Shown here piece by piece: positions 18,609-26,994 of a DNA stretch of 55,565 bases (within the stretch, counting starts at the first letter, position 1; the number at the start of each line of letters is the position of its first letter). A program made the translations under genes and the position numbers. This DNA is from an uncultured Burkholderiales bacterium (lineage in GTDB: Bacteria; Pseudomonadota; Gammaproteobacteria; Burkholderiales; Burkholderiaceae_C): assembly GCA_903935585.1 (NCBI GenBank), contig CAIZSE010000147.1:1-55565 (forward strand), given 5' to 3'. Under the pieces are notes generated by a model. The model was not told the DNA's origin. It made no database searches and saw only the letters and a program-made list of their open reading frames with translations.

Positions 18609-19802
18609 TCAGCCCAGACTTGCAACCACCTTCCGTGCAGCCTCTCGGCTGCGTCTGTCCAAGCCCAACAAAGCCTCGAGGTTTTCCGGACGAGCGCTGA
18701 CCACGGCATTGAGGGTTGCTTCATTCACGTGGTGTATTTGGTCAAACCGGATTTGGTGCTTCAAAAAAGCATCTACAGCGATCTCGTTGGCCGCATTCAA
18801 AACGGCGCAACTGCCCGGTGTGCCGTTCAGGGTGTCCCATGCCAGCTTGAGACCTGGAAACCGCATGGGGTGTCCGTGGTCGTCCATGGACTCGAACGTC
18901 ATGGCTGCCAAGGAATGAAAATCGATCGCACCTGCCCCGGACACCATGCGCTCGGGCCAGCTCAAGCCATAAGCAATGGGCACCCGCATGTCAGGCGTGC
19001 CCAACTGGGCCACCACCGAGTTGTCTTTGTACTGAACCATGGAATGGATCACGCTTTGGGGATGAATCACCACCTCCAATTGCTCAGGGGCCAAACCGAA
19101 CAAATAACGCGCCTCAATGACTTCGAGGGCCTTGTTCATCATGGTGGCCGAGTCGACTGAAATCTTGCGCCCCATCACCCAGTTGGGGTGGGCGCAGGCC
19201 TGGTCCGGGGTCACATCTTTGAGACTGACAGGATCGCGGCCTCTGAAGGGCCCACCCGATGCCGTCAAAATGATCTTGTCGACGCGCCGTTGCCAGGTGC
19301 TGGGGTCTTCAGGCAAGGATTGAAAAATCGCTGAGTGCTCACTGTCAATCGGCAGCATCACTGCCCCGCCCTCACGCACAGCTGACAGGAACAGCTCGCC
19401 GCCCATCACCAAGGCCTCCTTGTTGGCCAAGAGCAATTTTTTGCCTGCTCGCGCCGCAGAAAGGCAGGGTGACAAACCAGCAGCGCCCACGATGGCAGCC
19501 ATGACAGCGTCGACTTGAGGCGCTGCTGCGACCTCATCCAAAGCCGCAGCCCCCCACCTGACCACTGTTTTCAAACCTTCTGATCGAAGTTTGTCGGCCA
19601 ACAAACGGGCCGCTTCTTCATGGACCATCACAGCCACTTCGGGCTTGAATTGGGCACATTGGGCAACCATCAAATCGACCTGGGCCAATGCCGTCAAGGC
19701 ATACACGGCAAATTGCTGCGGGTGTCGGGCCAACACATCCAAAGTGCTTTTGCCAATCGAGCCCGTACTGCCCAGGATGGTGATGCGTTGTGGTGCTTGC
19801 AT
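18609..19802 (-). CDS. dxr: 1-deoxy-D-xylulose 5-phosphate reductoisomerase
   Basis: Second enzyme of the MEP isoprenoid pathway, converting DXP to MEP with NADPH and a divalent metal. The N-terminal NADPH motif ILGSTGSIGKSTLDV (near 9-23) is intact. The metal and substrate residues are in IDSEHSAIFQ (S-E-H-S) and the SGGPFRG loop, and SVDSATMMNKALEVIEA is conserved. Length is 397 residues (E. coli 398). It starts 15 bases after cdsA with an AGAGGG ribosome-binding site, so the two form one unit. Confidence 0.97.
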   Translation of the reverse strand: MQAPQRITILGSTGSIGKSTLDVLARHPQQFAVYALTALAQVDLMVAQCAQFKPEVAVMVHEEAARLLADKLRSEGLKTVVRWGAAALDEVAAAPQVDAVMAAIVGAAGLSPCLSAARAGKKLLLANKEALVMGGELFLSAVREGGAVMLPIDSEHSAIFQSLPEDPSTWQRRVDKIILTASGGPFRGRDPVSLKDVTPDQACAHPNWVMGRKISVDSATMMNKALEVIEARYLFGLAPEQLEVVIHPQSVIHSMVQYKDNSVVAQLGTPDMRVPIAYGLSWPERMVSGAGAIDFHSLAAMTFESMDDHGHPMRFPGLKLAWDTLNGTPGSCAVLNAANEIAVDAFLKHQIRFDQIHHVNEATLNAVVSARPENLEALLGLDRRSREAARKVVASLG

Positions 19803-19817
19803 GAATGCCCTCTTATC

Positions 19818-20666
19818 TCAGATCCAGAAAACCAGCATCATGGCCAAAGGCAAAGTGGGCAACAAAGCATCCACACGGTCCAAAACCCCGCCATGTCCAG
19901 GCAACAAGCCCGAGCTGTCTTTCATGCCCGCACTTCGCTTGACCAGCGACTCGACCAAATCACCCACCACACTCATGGCAGACATGAACAACAAAGCCGG
20001 CAAAGCGACAAACCAGCCTTTGGCGAACAACAATGAGTAAAAACTCAAGTTGGTGAGCGCCCAACGGCGATCAACTTCAGCCCATACAACGGCCACCACA
20101 AGGACACCCAACATGCCGCCAAAAACGCCTTCCCAGCTTTTGCCGGGACTGATGCTGGCCGCCAGTTTGGTTTTGATCCAGCGTCCACCCAAAGCCTTGC
20201 CAAAGAAATAGGCAAACACATCGGCCGCCCAGACCAGAACCAAAACAGACAACAGAAAATTGATCCCAATCTGGTGAGCCTGCGCCATGGCGATCCAAGC
20301 CAAGGTCAAAAGCAACAAGCCTACGACCCACCGCACATAGCGTGGCCAAAGTCCCCAACCCGTCACACCGCGCTGGACCATCCATGCCCCCAGCAGGACC
20401 CAAGTGGCACCAGCAATGAGCCAAACCAGTGGCGGCGTGCGTTGCACCCAGCCCATCTGCTCAGCCACTGCGCAAGCCATCAAACACATCACTGCGCCGG
20501 CCCAAACCGCCCATGAGGGCATGGTATTTAAACGGCCCCACTCCCAGGCTCCCGCGGCAATCAGGAGCACGGTCAAGCCCATGAAGGGCCAGGGATTTGT
20601 GGCGAACAAGGCAGGGAGCAGCAAGCCCAGCAGCACGAGTGCGGTGATAACTCTTTGTTTGAGCAA
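19818..20666 (-). CDS. cdsA: Phosphatidate cytidylyltransferase CdsA
   Basis: Integral membrane enzyme making CDP-diacylglycerol from CTP and phosphatidic acid. About eight hydrophobic segments are visible. The C-terminal signature region includes SPGKSWEGVFGG and the HGGVLDRVDALLP segment. I choose a TTG start at 20666 because GGAGAA lies five bases upstream and the N-terminus then begins LLKQRVITALVL, as in the family; the in-frame ATG at 20693 would sit in the loop of a terminator hairpin. Length is about 282 residues. uppS, usually directly upstream, is missing. Confidence 0.93.
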   Translation of the reverse strand: MLKQRVITALVLLGLLLPALFATNPWPFMGLTVLLIAAGAWEWGRLNTMPSWAVWAGAVMCLMACAVAEQMGWVQRTPPLVWLIAGATWVLLGAWMVQRGVTGWGLWPRYVRWVVGLLLLTLAWIAMAQAHQIGINFLLSVLVLVWAADVFAYFFGKALGGRWIKTKLAASISPGKSWEGVFGGMLGVLVVAVVWAEVDRRWALTNLSFYSLLFAKGWFVALPALLFMSAMSVVGDLVESLVKRSAGMKDSSGLLPGHGGVLDRVDALLPTLPLAMMLVFWI

Positions 20667-20677
20667 GGCTTCTCCAG

Positions 20678-20705
20678 AAAAAAAGGCCACCAAGGGGCGG
20701 CCTTT
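20678..20705 (-). terminator. Strong Rho-independent terminator between frr and cdsA
   Basis: On the minus strand a 10-bp stem (20696-20705 with 20682-20691, 4-base loop, one G-U pair) is followed by a run of seven T (20678-20684). It ends the rpsB-frr transcript and lies only a few bases before the cdsA ribosome-binding site. Confidence 0.85.
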
Positions 20706-20736
20706 CAGGCCGCAGACAACACGGCGGGGGAAGGGC

Positions 20737-21297
20737 TCAAACCGCCATGATTTCCTGCTCTTTGGCGGTCACCAACTGGTCTATCTCGGTCATTCGCCTG
20801 TCGGTCAATTTTTGGGTATCGGCGTCTGCGCGTTTTTGATCGTCCTCCGAGGCCTCTTTGTCCTTGACCAGTTTTTTGACCGATTCGTTGGCATCACGGC
20901 GCAGATTCCGGATGGCTATCTTGGCATTTTCACCTTCTGTACGAGCCAACTTGGTCATTTCCTTGCGCCGCTCTTCACTCATGGCGGGCATTGGGACACG
21001 GATCAAGTCACCCATCGATGCCGGATTCAGACCCAATTCGCTTTCACGGATGGCTTTTTCGATCTTGGCACCCATGCTCTTTTCCCAAGGCTGAACGCTG
21101 ATGGTGCGCGAATCCATCAAGGACACATTGGCCACCTGCGAAAGGGGCAGCATGGATCCGTAATAGTCCACCTGGATGGTGTCCAGCAGTGCCGGGTTGG
21201 CACGACCCGTGCGGATACGGGTCAGGTTGTTCTTGAAAGCCGCAATGGATTGCTCCATTTTGGTTTCGCTTGTTTTCTTGATGTCTGCAATGGTCAT
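20737..21297 (-). CDS. frr: Ribosome recycling factor
   Basis: Splits post-termination ribosomes together with EF-G. The 186-residue protein has the canonical three-helix-bundle sequence: [27 protein letters not shown] at the N-terminus, the domain II region with [14 protein letters not shown], and [19 protein letters not shown]. The ATG at 21297 has GGAG upstream. It lies 24 bases after pyrH and is followed by a strong terminator. Confidence 0.98.
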   Translation of the reverse strand: MTIADIKKTSETKMEQSIAAFKNNLTRIRTGRANPALLDTIQVDYYGSMLPLSQVANVSLMDSRTISVQPWEKSMGAKIEKAIRESELGLNPASMGDLIRVPMPAMSEERRKEMTKLARTEGENAKIAIRNLRRDANESVKKLVKDKEASEDDQKRADADTQKLTDRRMTEIDQLVTAKEQEIMAV

Positions 21298-21321
21298 GGG
21301 GTTCTCCTCGTCAGAACGGGC

Positions 21322-22044
21322 TCAAGCATAAACCAGCGTGCCTTCGTCTTCGCCCATCACAACGCGCTTCAAGGCGCCGTTCTTGATGATCGAAAACACC
21401 TTGATCGGCAGTTTCTGGTCGCGGCACAAGGCAAAAGCTGTGGCATCCATGATGCCCAAATTGCGTGAAATGGCTTCGTCGAAGCTGATGGTGCTGTAGC
21501 GGGTAGCCTGCGGGTCTTTTTTCGGGTCAGCCGTGTACACACCGTCCACCTTGGTGGCCTTCAGAACCATCTCGGCACCAATTTCGGCACCGCGCAAGGC
21601 CGCAGCCGTGTCGGTCGTGAAAAATGGGTTGCCTGTTCCCGCAGCAAACACCACCACTTTGCCTTCTTCAAGGTATTGCAAAGCTTTGGGGCGAACATAA
21701 GGCTCCACCACCTGGTCGATGCCAATGGCAGACATGACGCGCGCGGTCAGGCCGGCCTTGTCGAGTGCATCGGCCAAGGCCAAGGAGTTCATGACCGTGG
21801 CCAGCATGCCCATGTAGTCGGCTGTGGCTCGGTCCATGCCAACAGCACCCCCAGCAACACCCCTGAAGATGTTGCCACCACCAATCACCACAGCCACCTG
21901 AACGCCTAGTTGATTGATCTCGGCGATTTCCTGGGCCATGCGAACAATCGTGGCGCGGTTGATGCCAAAAGCATCGTCCCCCATCAAGGCCTCACCCGAC
22001 AGCTTGAGCAGAATGCGCTTAAAGGCTGGTTTGGCTGAAGACAT
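21322..22044 (-). CDS. pyrH: UMP kinase
   Basis: Phosphorylates UMP to UDP; a hexameric amino-acid-kinase-family enzyme inhibited by UTP and activated by [18 protein letters not shown] opens the kinase fold, [11 protein letters not shown] is the phosphate-binding loop, and [19 protein letters not shown] is conserved. The ATG at 22044 ([12 protein letters not shown]) follows AAGGAG at good spacing and gives 240 residues; an in-frame codon at 22065 would add seven residues. It is in the standard tsf-pyrH-frr arrangement. Confidence 0.97.
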   Translation of the reverse strand: MSSAKPAFKRILLKLSGEALMGDDAFGINRATIVRMAQEIAEINQLGVQVAVVIGGGNIFRGVAGGAVGMDRATADYMGMLATVMNSLALADALDKAGLTARVMSAIGIDQVVEPYVRPKALQYLEEGKVVVFAAGTGNPFFTTDTAAALRGAEIGAEMVLKATKVDGVYTADPKKDPQATRYSTISFDEAISRNLGIMDATAFALCRDQKLPIKVFSIIKNGALKRVVMGEDEGTLVYA

Positions 22045-22103
22045 GTTGGACTCCTTGGATATCAATGGGGACGATGGGATGGCAACACAAGCGCTGAATG
22101 GAA

Positions 22104-22997
22104 TCAGGCTGCGCCTTGCGCAGCGGCCACTTGGGCAGCCACTTCAGCCGCAAAGTCGTCCACTTTCTTCTCAATGCCTTCGCCCACGACATACAAAGTG
22201 AAAGCCTTCACGGTGGTACCCGCGGCTTTGAGCATTTGCTCAACGGTTTGCTTGTCATTCTTGACGAAAGACTGGTTGAACAAAGACACTTCTTTGAGGT
22301 ACTTTTGAACTGAGCCGTCGACCATTTTGGTCACGATGTCAGCAGGCTTGCCTGACTCGGCAGCTTTGGCTGCAGCCACCGAACGCTCTTTTTCGATCAA
22401 GTCGGCGGGCACTTCGGCGCTGGTCAGGGAGACAGGCTTCATGGCAGCCACGTGCATGGCAACGTCTTTGGCGGCAGTTTCGTCACCTTCAAACTCGACC
22501 AGAACACCGATGCGGGTGCCATGCAAATAATTGGCGATCTTCGCACCACCGGCAGCACGCTTGAAGCGGCGAAAGCTCATGTTCTCGCCAATCTTGCCGA
22601 TCAGGCCCTTGCGCACATCTTCGAGAGTAGGGCCGAAGCTGTCCTGGCTGTAAGCCAATGCGCCCAAGGCGGTGAGGTCAGCCGGGTTGTGATCCGCGAC
22701 CAATTTGGCGGCAGCATTGGCCAAGGCCAGAAAACTGTCGTTTTTGGTGACAAAGTCGGTTTCGCAGTTGACTTCGATCATGGCACCCGTGGTGCCATTG
22801 ACAAAGCAGGTCACCACGCCCTCGGCGGTCACGCGCGATGCGGCCTTTCCGGCCTTGGTGCCCAACTTGACACGCAACAACTCTTCTGCCTTGACCATGT
22901 CGCCTTCAGCTTCGGTCAAAGCTTTTTTGCACTCCATCATTGGGGCATCGGTTTTTGCACGCAGTTCAGCGACCATGCTTGCGTTGATTACAACCAT
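22104..22997 (-). CDS. tsf: Elongation factor Ts
   Basis: Guanine-nucleotide exchange factor for EF-Tu. The N-terminal UBA-like module ([29 protein letters not shown]) and the core TDFV motif ([14 protein letters not shown]) are present. Length is 297 residues (E. coli 283). The start at 22997 is backed by GGAG eight bases upstream. It follows rpsB after an intervening terminator-like hairpin, the classical rpsB-tsf arrangement in which tsf is expressed by partial readthrough. Confidence 0.98.
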   Translation of the reverse strand: MVVINASMVAELRAKTDAPMMECKKALTEAEGDMVKAEELLRVKLGTKAGKAASRVTAEGVVTCFVNGTTGAMIEVNCETDFVTKNDSFLALANAAAKLVADHNPADLTALGALAYSQDSFGPTLEDVRKGLIGKIGENMSFRRFKRAAGGAKIANYLHGTRIGVLVEFEGDETAAKDVAMHVAAMKPVSLTSAEVPADLIEKERSVAAAKAAESGKPADIVTKMVDGSVQKYLKEVSLFNQSFVKNDKQTVEQMLKAAGTTVKAFTLYVVGEGIEKKVDDFAAEVAAQVAAAQGAA

Positions 22998-23031
22998 TTG
23001 ATTTCTCCGTATTCAGTCTAAAAGTCAGATT

Positions 23032-23058
23032 AAAAAAAAGGGGCCACAAAGCCCCTTT
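23032..23058 (-). terminator. Terminator/attenuator between rpsB and tsf
   Basis: On the minus strand an 8-bp stem (23051-23058 with 23037-23044, 6-base loop) is followed by five T (23032-23036). It lies 17 bases past the rpsB stop and about 35 bases before tsf. Confidence 0.8.
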
Positions 23059-23075
23059 CATCGCATTTTGGGGAA

Positions 23076-23825
23076 TCAGGCCGAAGCGTTGTCCGCTTCA
23101 ACAAACTCGTCAGCACCTTCAGTGACAGCCTTGACCACGTCGTTGACCGCATTGGCGCGGCCTTCGATGATGGCGTCAGCAATGCCACGGGCGTACAAAG
23201 CCACGGCCTTGGCCGAGTCGTCGTTGCCGGGAATGATGTAGTCGATGCCTTCTGGCGAGTGGTTGGAGTCGACCACGCCGATCAATGGAATGCCCAATTT
23301 TTTGGCTTCCGAGATGGCGATTTTGTGGTAGCCCACGTCGATCACAAAAATGGCATCAGGCAAGGCCGCCATGTCCTGAATGCCGCCAATGTCTTTTTCG
23401 AGCTTTTCCATCTCGCGCTTGAACATCAGTTGTTCTTTTTTGCTCAGGCTTTCAAGTCCGACTTCTTGCTGCGCCTTCATGTCCTTCAGACGCTTGATCG
23501 ACGTTTTGACCGTTTTGAAGTTGGTGAGCATGCCGCCCAACCAGCGCTGATCGACGAATGGAACACCTGCGCGCTTGGCTTCAGCAGCCACCAGATCACG
23601 CGCTTGGCGCTTGGTGCCTACCATCAGGATGTTGCCGCGGTTGGCGGACAACTGTTTGGCGAACTTGATCGCGTCCTGGAACATCGGCAGCGACTTTTCC
23701 AGGTTGATGATGTGGATTTTGTTGCGGTGACCAAAGATGAAAGGGGCCATCTTGGGGTTCCAGAAGCGGGTTTGGTGACCGAAGTGGACACCGGCTTCCA
23801 GCATTTCGCGCATGGTAACGGACAT
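23076..23825 (-). CDS. rpsB: 30S ribosomal protein S2
   Basis: S2 binds late to the 30S subunit between head and body and helps recruit S1. The sequence shows the family opening [25 protein letters not shown], then [17 protein letters not shown] and [15 protein letters not shown]. The start at 23825 is chosen for GGAG upstream and the standard N-terminus; an in-frame ATG at 23897 would lie in the leader hairpin. Length is 249 residues. The 220-base upstream region carries a stem-loop and a -10 element, fitting the autoregulated leader known for rpsB. Confidence 0.97.
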   Translation of the reverse strand: MSVTMREMLEAGVHFGHQTRFWNPKMAPFIFGHRNKIHIINLEKSLPMFQDAIKFAKQLSANRGNILMVGTKRQARDLVAAEAKRAGVPFVDQRWLGGMLTNFKTVKTSIKRLKDMKAQQEVGLESLSKKEQLMFKREMEKLEKDIGGIQDMAALPDAIFVIDVGYHKIAISEAKKLGIPLIGVVDSNHSPEGIDYIIPGNDDSAKAVALYARGIADAIIEGRANAVNDVVKAVTEGADEFVEADNASA

Positions 23826-23868
23826 AAAAATACTCCAAAGGTTAGGTCTAAAATCCGGTCCACTGATC

Positions 23869-23892
23869 TCGCTCAGCCAAAAAACTGAGCGA
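23869..23892 (-). promoter_or_regulatory. Stem-loop in the rpsB leader
   Basis: A perfect 8-bp stem (TCGCTCAG and its complement) with an 8-base T-rich loop lies about 45 bases upstream of the rpsB start. It is a candidate for the structured leader through which S2 represses its own synthesis; I cannot match it to a defined S2-leader family. Confidence 0.4.
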
Positions 23893-24007
23893 AACACCTT
23901 GACGGGACGGATTCGCGGATGAACTTCGCTTGATCAAGATCACTGCTTGAGGCCTTGTTTTCACATGACACTCCGAAGACAGCGACTTCACTCAGCAAAG
24001 CCTTAGG

Positions 24008-24013
24008 ATTGTA
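24008..24013 (-). promoter_or_regulatory. Candidate -10 (TACAAT) of rpsB
   Basis: TACAAT on the minus strand would start transcription about 175 bases before rpsB, a typical leader length. The -35 region at 17-bp spacing is poor. It overlaps the upstream region of the divergent amidase gene. Confidence 0.35.
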
Positions 24014-24046
24014 GCATCCTGCCCCCACCCAAGAGAGCCCTAGCCC

Positions 24047-25402
24047 ATGAAAGCTGACCTGATCGCCACCCGTCAAGCCATTTTGGATGGCACACGCCAT
24101 CCCCAGTCCGTGGCAGAAGACTGCCTAGCAATCGCGCAGAGCCGGGCTTGCCAGCATGTTTTCATTCAACTCAACCCCGATCAGCTTCACCGTACCGCCT
24201 CCAGCGAGAGCGTTGCCAAAAGACCGCTCGCAGGACTGTCGGTTTCGATCAAGGACCTGTTTGACGTTCAAGGGCAGATCACGGCAGCTGGCTCGGTGGT
24301 CTTGAAAACCCGGCCGCCTGCATCGAGCGACGCTGTGGCTGTTGCCCGCTTGCGGGCTGCTGGCGCCGGGCTGATTGGACGCACCAACATGGTCGAATTT
24401 GCCTTTTCGGGTGTTGGCATCAACCCGCACCATGGCACACCGGCCGCCTGGGATGCCTTGACCGACACCCCCGTAGGCAGCCCCGAAGTGCCCCACGCGC
24501 CGGGTGGCTCCAGTTCAGGGGCTGCCGTGTCGGTCGCGACAGGCGCAGCATTCATCGGCCTGGGTTCTGACACCGGTGGGTCCATCCGCATCCCGGCCGC
24601 CCTGAACGGCATCGTTGGGTTCAAGAACACCGCCAGACGTGTGCCCACTCAGGGCGCCCTGCCCTTGTCCACCACGCTGGACACGGTTTGTGCCATGACC
24701 CGCACGGTCCGGGACACTGTTTTGGCGCATGAAATCCTGTCAGGCAGAAAAGTACCCACAGCGCACAAACCTTTGTCAGCCTATCGGTTGGCTGTTGCCC
24801 AGAATGTGATGCAGGACAGCATGGACAGCGGTGTCACCCGGGCTTTTGAACGCAGCCTGAAGAACTTGCGTGCCGCTGGTGCCCAGATTGAAGAAATTCC
24901 TTTGACCGAACTTCTGGACATCGGCCCCATGATGGCCACCGGCGGCTTCAGCCCCGCCGAGAGTTTTGCCTGGCACCGGGACTTGATCACCCAACACGCA
25001 GACCAGTATGACCCCCGAGTAGCGCATCGCATTCAACGTGGCGCTCAAATAACGGCCCACGATTACATCCACCTGCAAAGCGCCCGCACCGAATGGATTC
25101 GCCGGATGGAAAGCACGTTGCAGCGCTTTGACGCCGTCCTCTCGCCGACCATACCCATCACCGCCCCCCGCTTGAGTGAGCTTGCGCCAGGTGCTGAACG
25201 CGATGACGCTTTCTTTCGGGTGAATGCCTTGCTGTTACGCAACCCCAGTGCGGTCAATACGCTCGACGGCTGCGCCATTTCAATGCCCTGCCACGTCCCC
25301 GGTGAGTTGCCTGTGAGCATGATGGCCTGGCATGCAGCGATGCATGACGATGCCCTTCTTCAATTGGCTCTGCTGATGGAGCCGATCCTGCAAAAGCATT
25401 GA
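24047..25402 (+). CDS. Amidase-signature-family amidohydrolase
   Basis: A 451-residue member of the GatA/AtzF amidase family, which hydrolyses amide bonds with a Ser-cisSer-Lys triad. The catalytic Lys is in LSVSIKDLFDVQG, the glycine/serine loop is APGGSSSGAAVSVA, and the nucleophile Ser is in GLGSDTGGSIRIPAALNG. The substrate cannot be read from sequence. It is not GatA: there is no gatC/gatB neighbour and the C-terminal half diverges. It is divergent from rpsB and overlaps the start region of the next gene. Confidence 0.88.
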   Translation: MKADLIATRQAILDGTRHPQSVAEDCLAIAQSRACQHVFIQLNPDQLHRTASSESVAKRPLAGLSVSIKDLFDVQGQITAAGSVVLKTRPPASSDAVAVARLRAAGAGLIGRTNMVEFAFSGVGINPHHGTPAAWDALTDTPVGSPEVPHAPGGSSSGAAVSVATGAAFIGLGSDTGGSIRIPAALNGIVGFKNTARRVPTQGALPLSTTLDTVCAMTRTVRDTVLAHEILSGRKVPTAHKPLSAYRLAVAQNVMQDSMDSGVTRAFERSLKNLRAAGAQIEEIPLTELLDIGPMMATGGFSPAESFAWHRDLITQHADQYDPRVAHRIQRGAQITAHDYIHLQSARTEWIRRMESTLQRFDAVLSPTIPITAPRLSELAPGAERDDAFFRVNALLLRNPSAVNTLDGCAISMPCHVPGELPVSMMAWHAAMHDDALLQLALLMEPILQKH

Positions 25403-25407
25403 GCCCA

Positions 25408-26898
25408 ATGGAAAAACTGTCCCCCACATCGGCCTGGCCTGTTCATGGGCGAGACAGCATTCGGACCCTGGAGTCGCAGCGCCAAGCACTTAGCGCAGAC
25501 CCACTCATGCAAATGGCAGGCTTGGCAAGCGCCCGATTGGCCTTGGCCATGGCACCGCACAGCCAACGCATCTGGGTGGCAGCAGGCCCGGGCAACAATG
25601 GCGGCGATGGCCTGGAGGCTGCACTGCATTTGCACCACTGGGGCAAGTCGGTCCGGGTCAGCCTCATGGGTCAAGTCTCCCAGCTGCCTGCTGACGCACT
25701 TGCAGCCTGGCAACGGGCCCATGAAGCGGGCGTGCAAATCACATCGGAACCGCCCGAGGCGTGGTTGCAAGAAATGGGTCCATGGGACTTGTGCATCGAT
25801 GCGCTTCTGGGCATTGGGGCCACTCGGCCACTCAGCACCAACATGCAACACTGGGTGCAAATTATCAACCGCTCCCGGGCCAAGGTCTTGGCCATCGACG
25901 TGCCAACAGGGCTGGACCCGGAATCAGGACAGCTGCTGGGTGGAGAAGCCGACACCAGCTGGCTTGTTCAGGCCAATCAGACCCTCACTTTCATAGCCGC
26001 CAAACCTGGACTTTTCATGGGCCATGGCCGGGATGCTTGCGGGCAAATTTGGCTGGAGACCCTCGGCCATACCTCGGATGCCAGCAGCTTGCCACCCCAA
26101 GCCCGGCTCAACATGGTTTGGTTACAAACCCCAAAACCCCACGCCAGCCACAAAGGCAGTCATGGCGATGTCGCTGTGATCGGCGGTGAAGCCATGGCCT
26201 CGCGCGGTATGGGCATGACCGGGGCCGCTGTTCTGGCAGCGACCGCCGCCTTGCATGCCGGAGCGGGGCGAATTATGTTGAGCCTGCTTTCAGGCCAAGC
26301 CTCAGAGGGTGCTCCCCCAGACCTGATGCAGCGTGATTGGCGGCAACTGGATTTGGAGCATTTGCATGTGGTCTGTGGTTGCGGGGGCGGCGAAGCTGTG
26401 CGACCCGTCTTGCCTGCGGTGTTGCAACGAAGTGCACAGTTGGTACTCGACGCCGATGGCCTGAATGCCTTGGCACAAAGCGAAACACTTCAAGGCCTGC
26501 TGAGACAGCGGGCAGCCTCTCAGCCAACGGTCATCACACCGCACCCTCTTGAAGCGGCACGCTTGCTCCAAACCAGCACCGCACAAGTACAAAACCACCG
26601 GCTGAAGGCCGCGCAGGATCTGGCTGCCTTGTTCCACTGCACCGTGGTCTTGAAAGGCTCGGGGACGGTCATTACATCCCCTGGGGAAACACCGCGCATC
26701 AACACCTCAGGCAACGGTCATCTGGCCACGGGCGGCACGGGCGATGTTCTGGCCGGGCTGATTGGCGCCCGCATGGCGCAAGGCCTGAGCCCATTTGATG
26801 CAGCCTGTTCAGCGGTGGCACAACACGGCCAATTGGCCAGTGACTGGCCAGAAGGGCAAGCCCTGACGGCCAGCCGTCTTGCCAGGCGCTTGTGCTGA
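25408..26898 (+). CDS. nnr: Bifunctional NAD(P)H-hydrate epimerase / ADP-dependent dehydratase
   Basis: Repairs hydrated NAD(P)H. The N-terminal YjeF_N epimerase domain (about 1-205) has GPGNNGGDGLEAAL, IDALLGIGATRPL and AIDVPTGLDPESG. The C-terminal carbohydrate-kinase-like dehydratase domain (about 230-496) has ITPHPLEAARLL, VVLKGSGTVI and NTSGNGHLATGGTGDVLAG with the catalytic Asp. The length of about 496 residues matches E. coli Nnr. The ATG at 25408 lies just after the amidase stop; a TTG at 25399 overlapping that stop is an alternative. A strong terminator follows. Confidence 0.93.
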   Translation: MEKLSPTSAWPVHGRDSIRTLESQRQALSADPLMQMAGLASARLALAMAPHSQRIWVAAGPGNNGGDGLEAALHLHHWGKSVRVSLMGQVSQLPADALAAWQRAHEAGVQITSEPPEAWLQEMGPWDLCIDALLGIGATRPLSTNMQHWVQIINRSRAKVLAIDVPTGLDPESGQLLGGEADTSWLVQANQTLTFIAAKPGLFMGHGRDACGQIWLETLGHTSDASSLPPQARLNMVWLQTPKPHASHKGSHGDVAVIGGEAMASRGMGMTGAAVLAATAALHAGAGRIMLSLLSGQASEGAPPDLMQRDWRQLDLEHLHVVCGCGGGEAVRPVLPAVLQRSAQLVLDADGLNALAQSETLQGLLRQRAASQPTVITPHPLEAARLLQTSTAQVQNHRLKAAQDLAALFHCTVVLKGSGTVITSPGETPRINTSGNGHLATGGTGDVLAGLIGARMAQGLSPFDAACSAVAQHGQLASDWPEGQALTASRLARRLC

Positions 26899-26919
26899 AA
26901 AAAAACAGGACTCAACGGC

Positions 26920-26949
26920 AAAAAGCCAGGCGCGAAGGCCTGGCTTTTT
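26920..26949. terminator. Bidirectional terminator between nnr and rnr
   Basis: A perfect 12-bp stem (26920-26931 with 26938-26949, 6-base loop) flanked by A5 and T5 serves both convergent genes. Confidence 0.9.
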
Positions 26950-26994
26950 GACAGCATCGGTTGATTCAATGCAACTGAAATTTACAGCAACACC

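Noticed and set aside
18383..18724. Minus-strand frame between bamA and dxr that could have been a remnant of rseP
   Set aside because: It overlaps the dxr coding region, and its translation shows no HExxH, PDZ or membrane-protease features.
23930..23943. FNR/ANR-like box TTGAT-CAAG-ATCAC upstream of rpsB and the amidase
   Set aside because: One mismatch to a 10-base consensus is expected about once or twice by chance in a window of this size. It is not near a convincing promoter position for the amidase.
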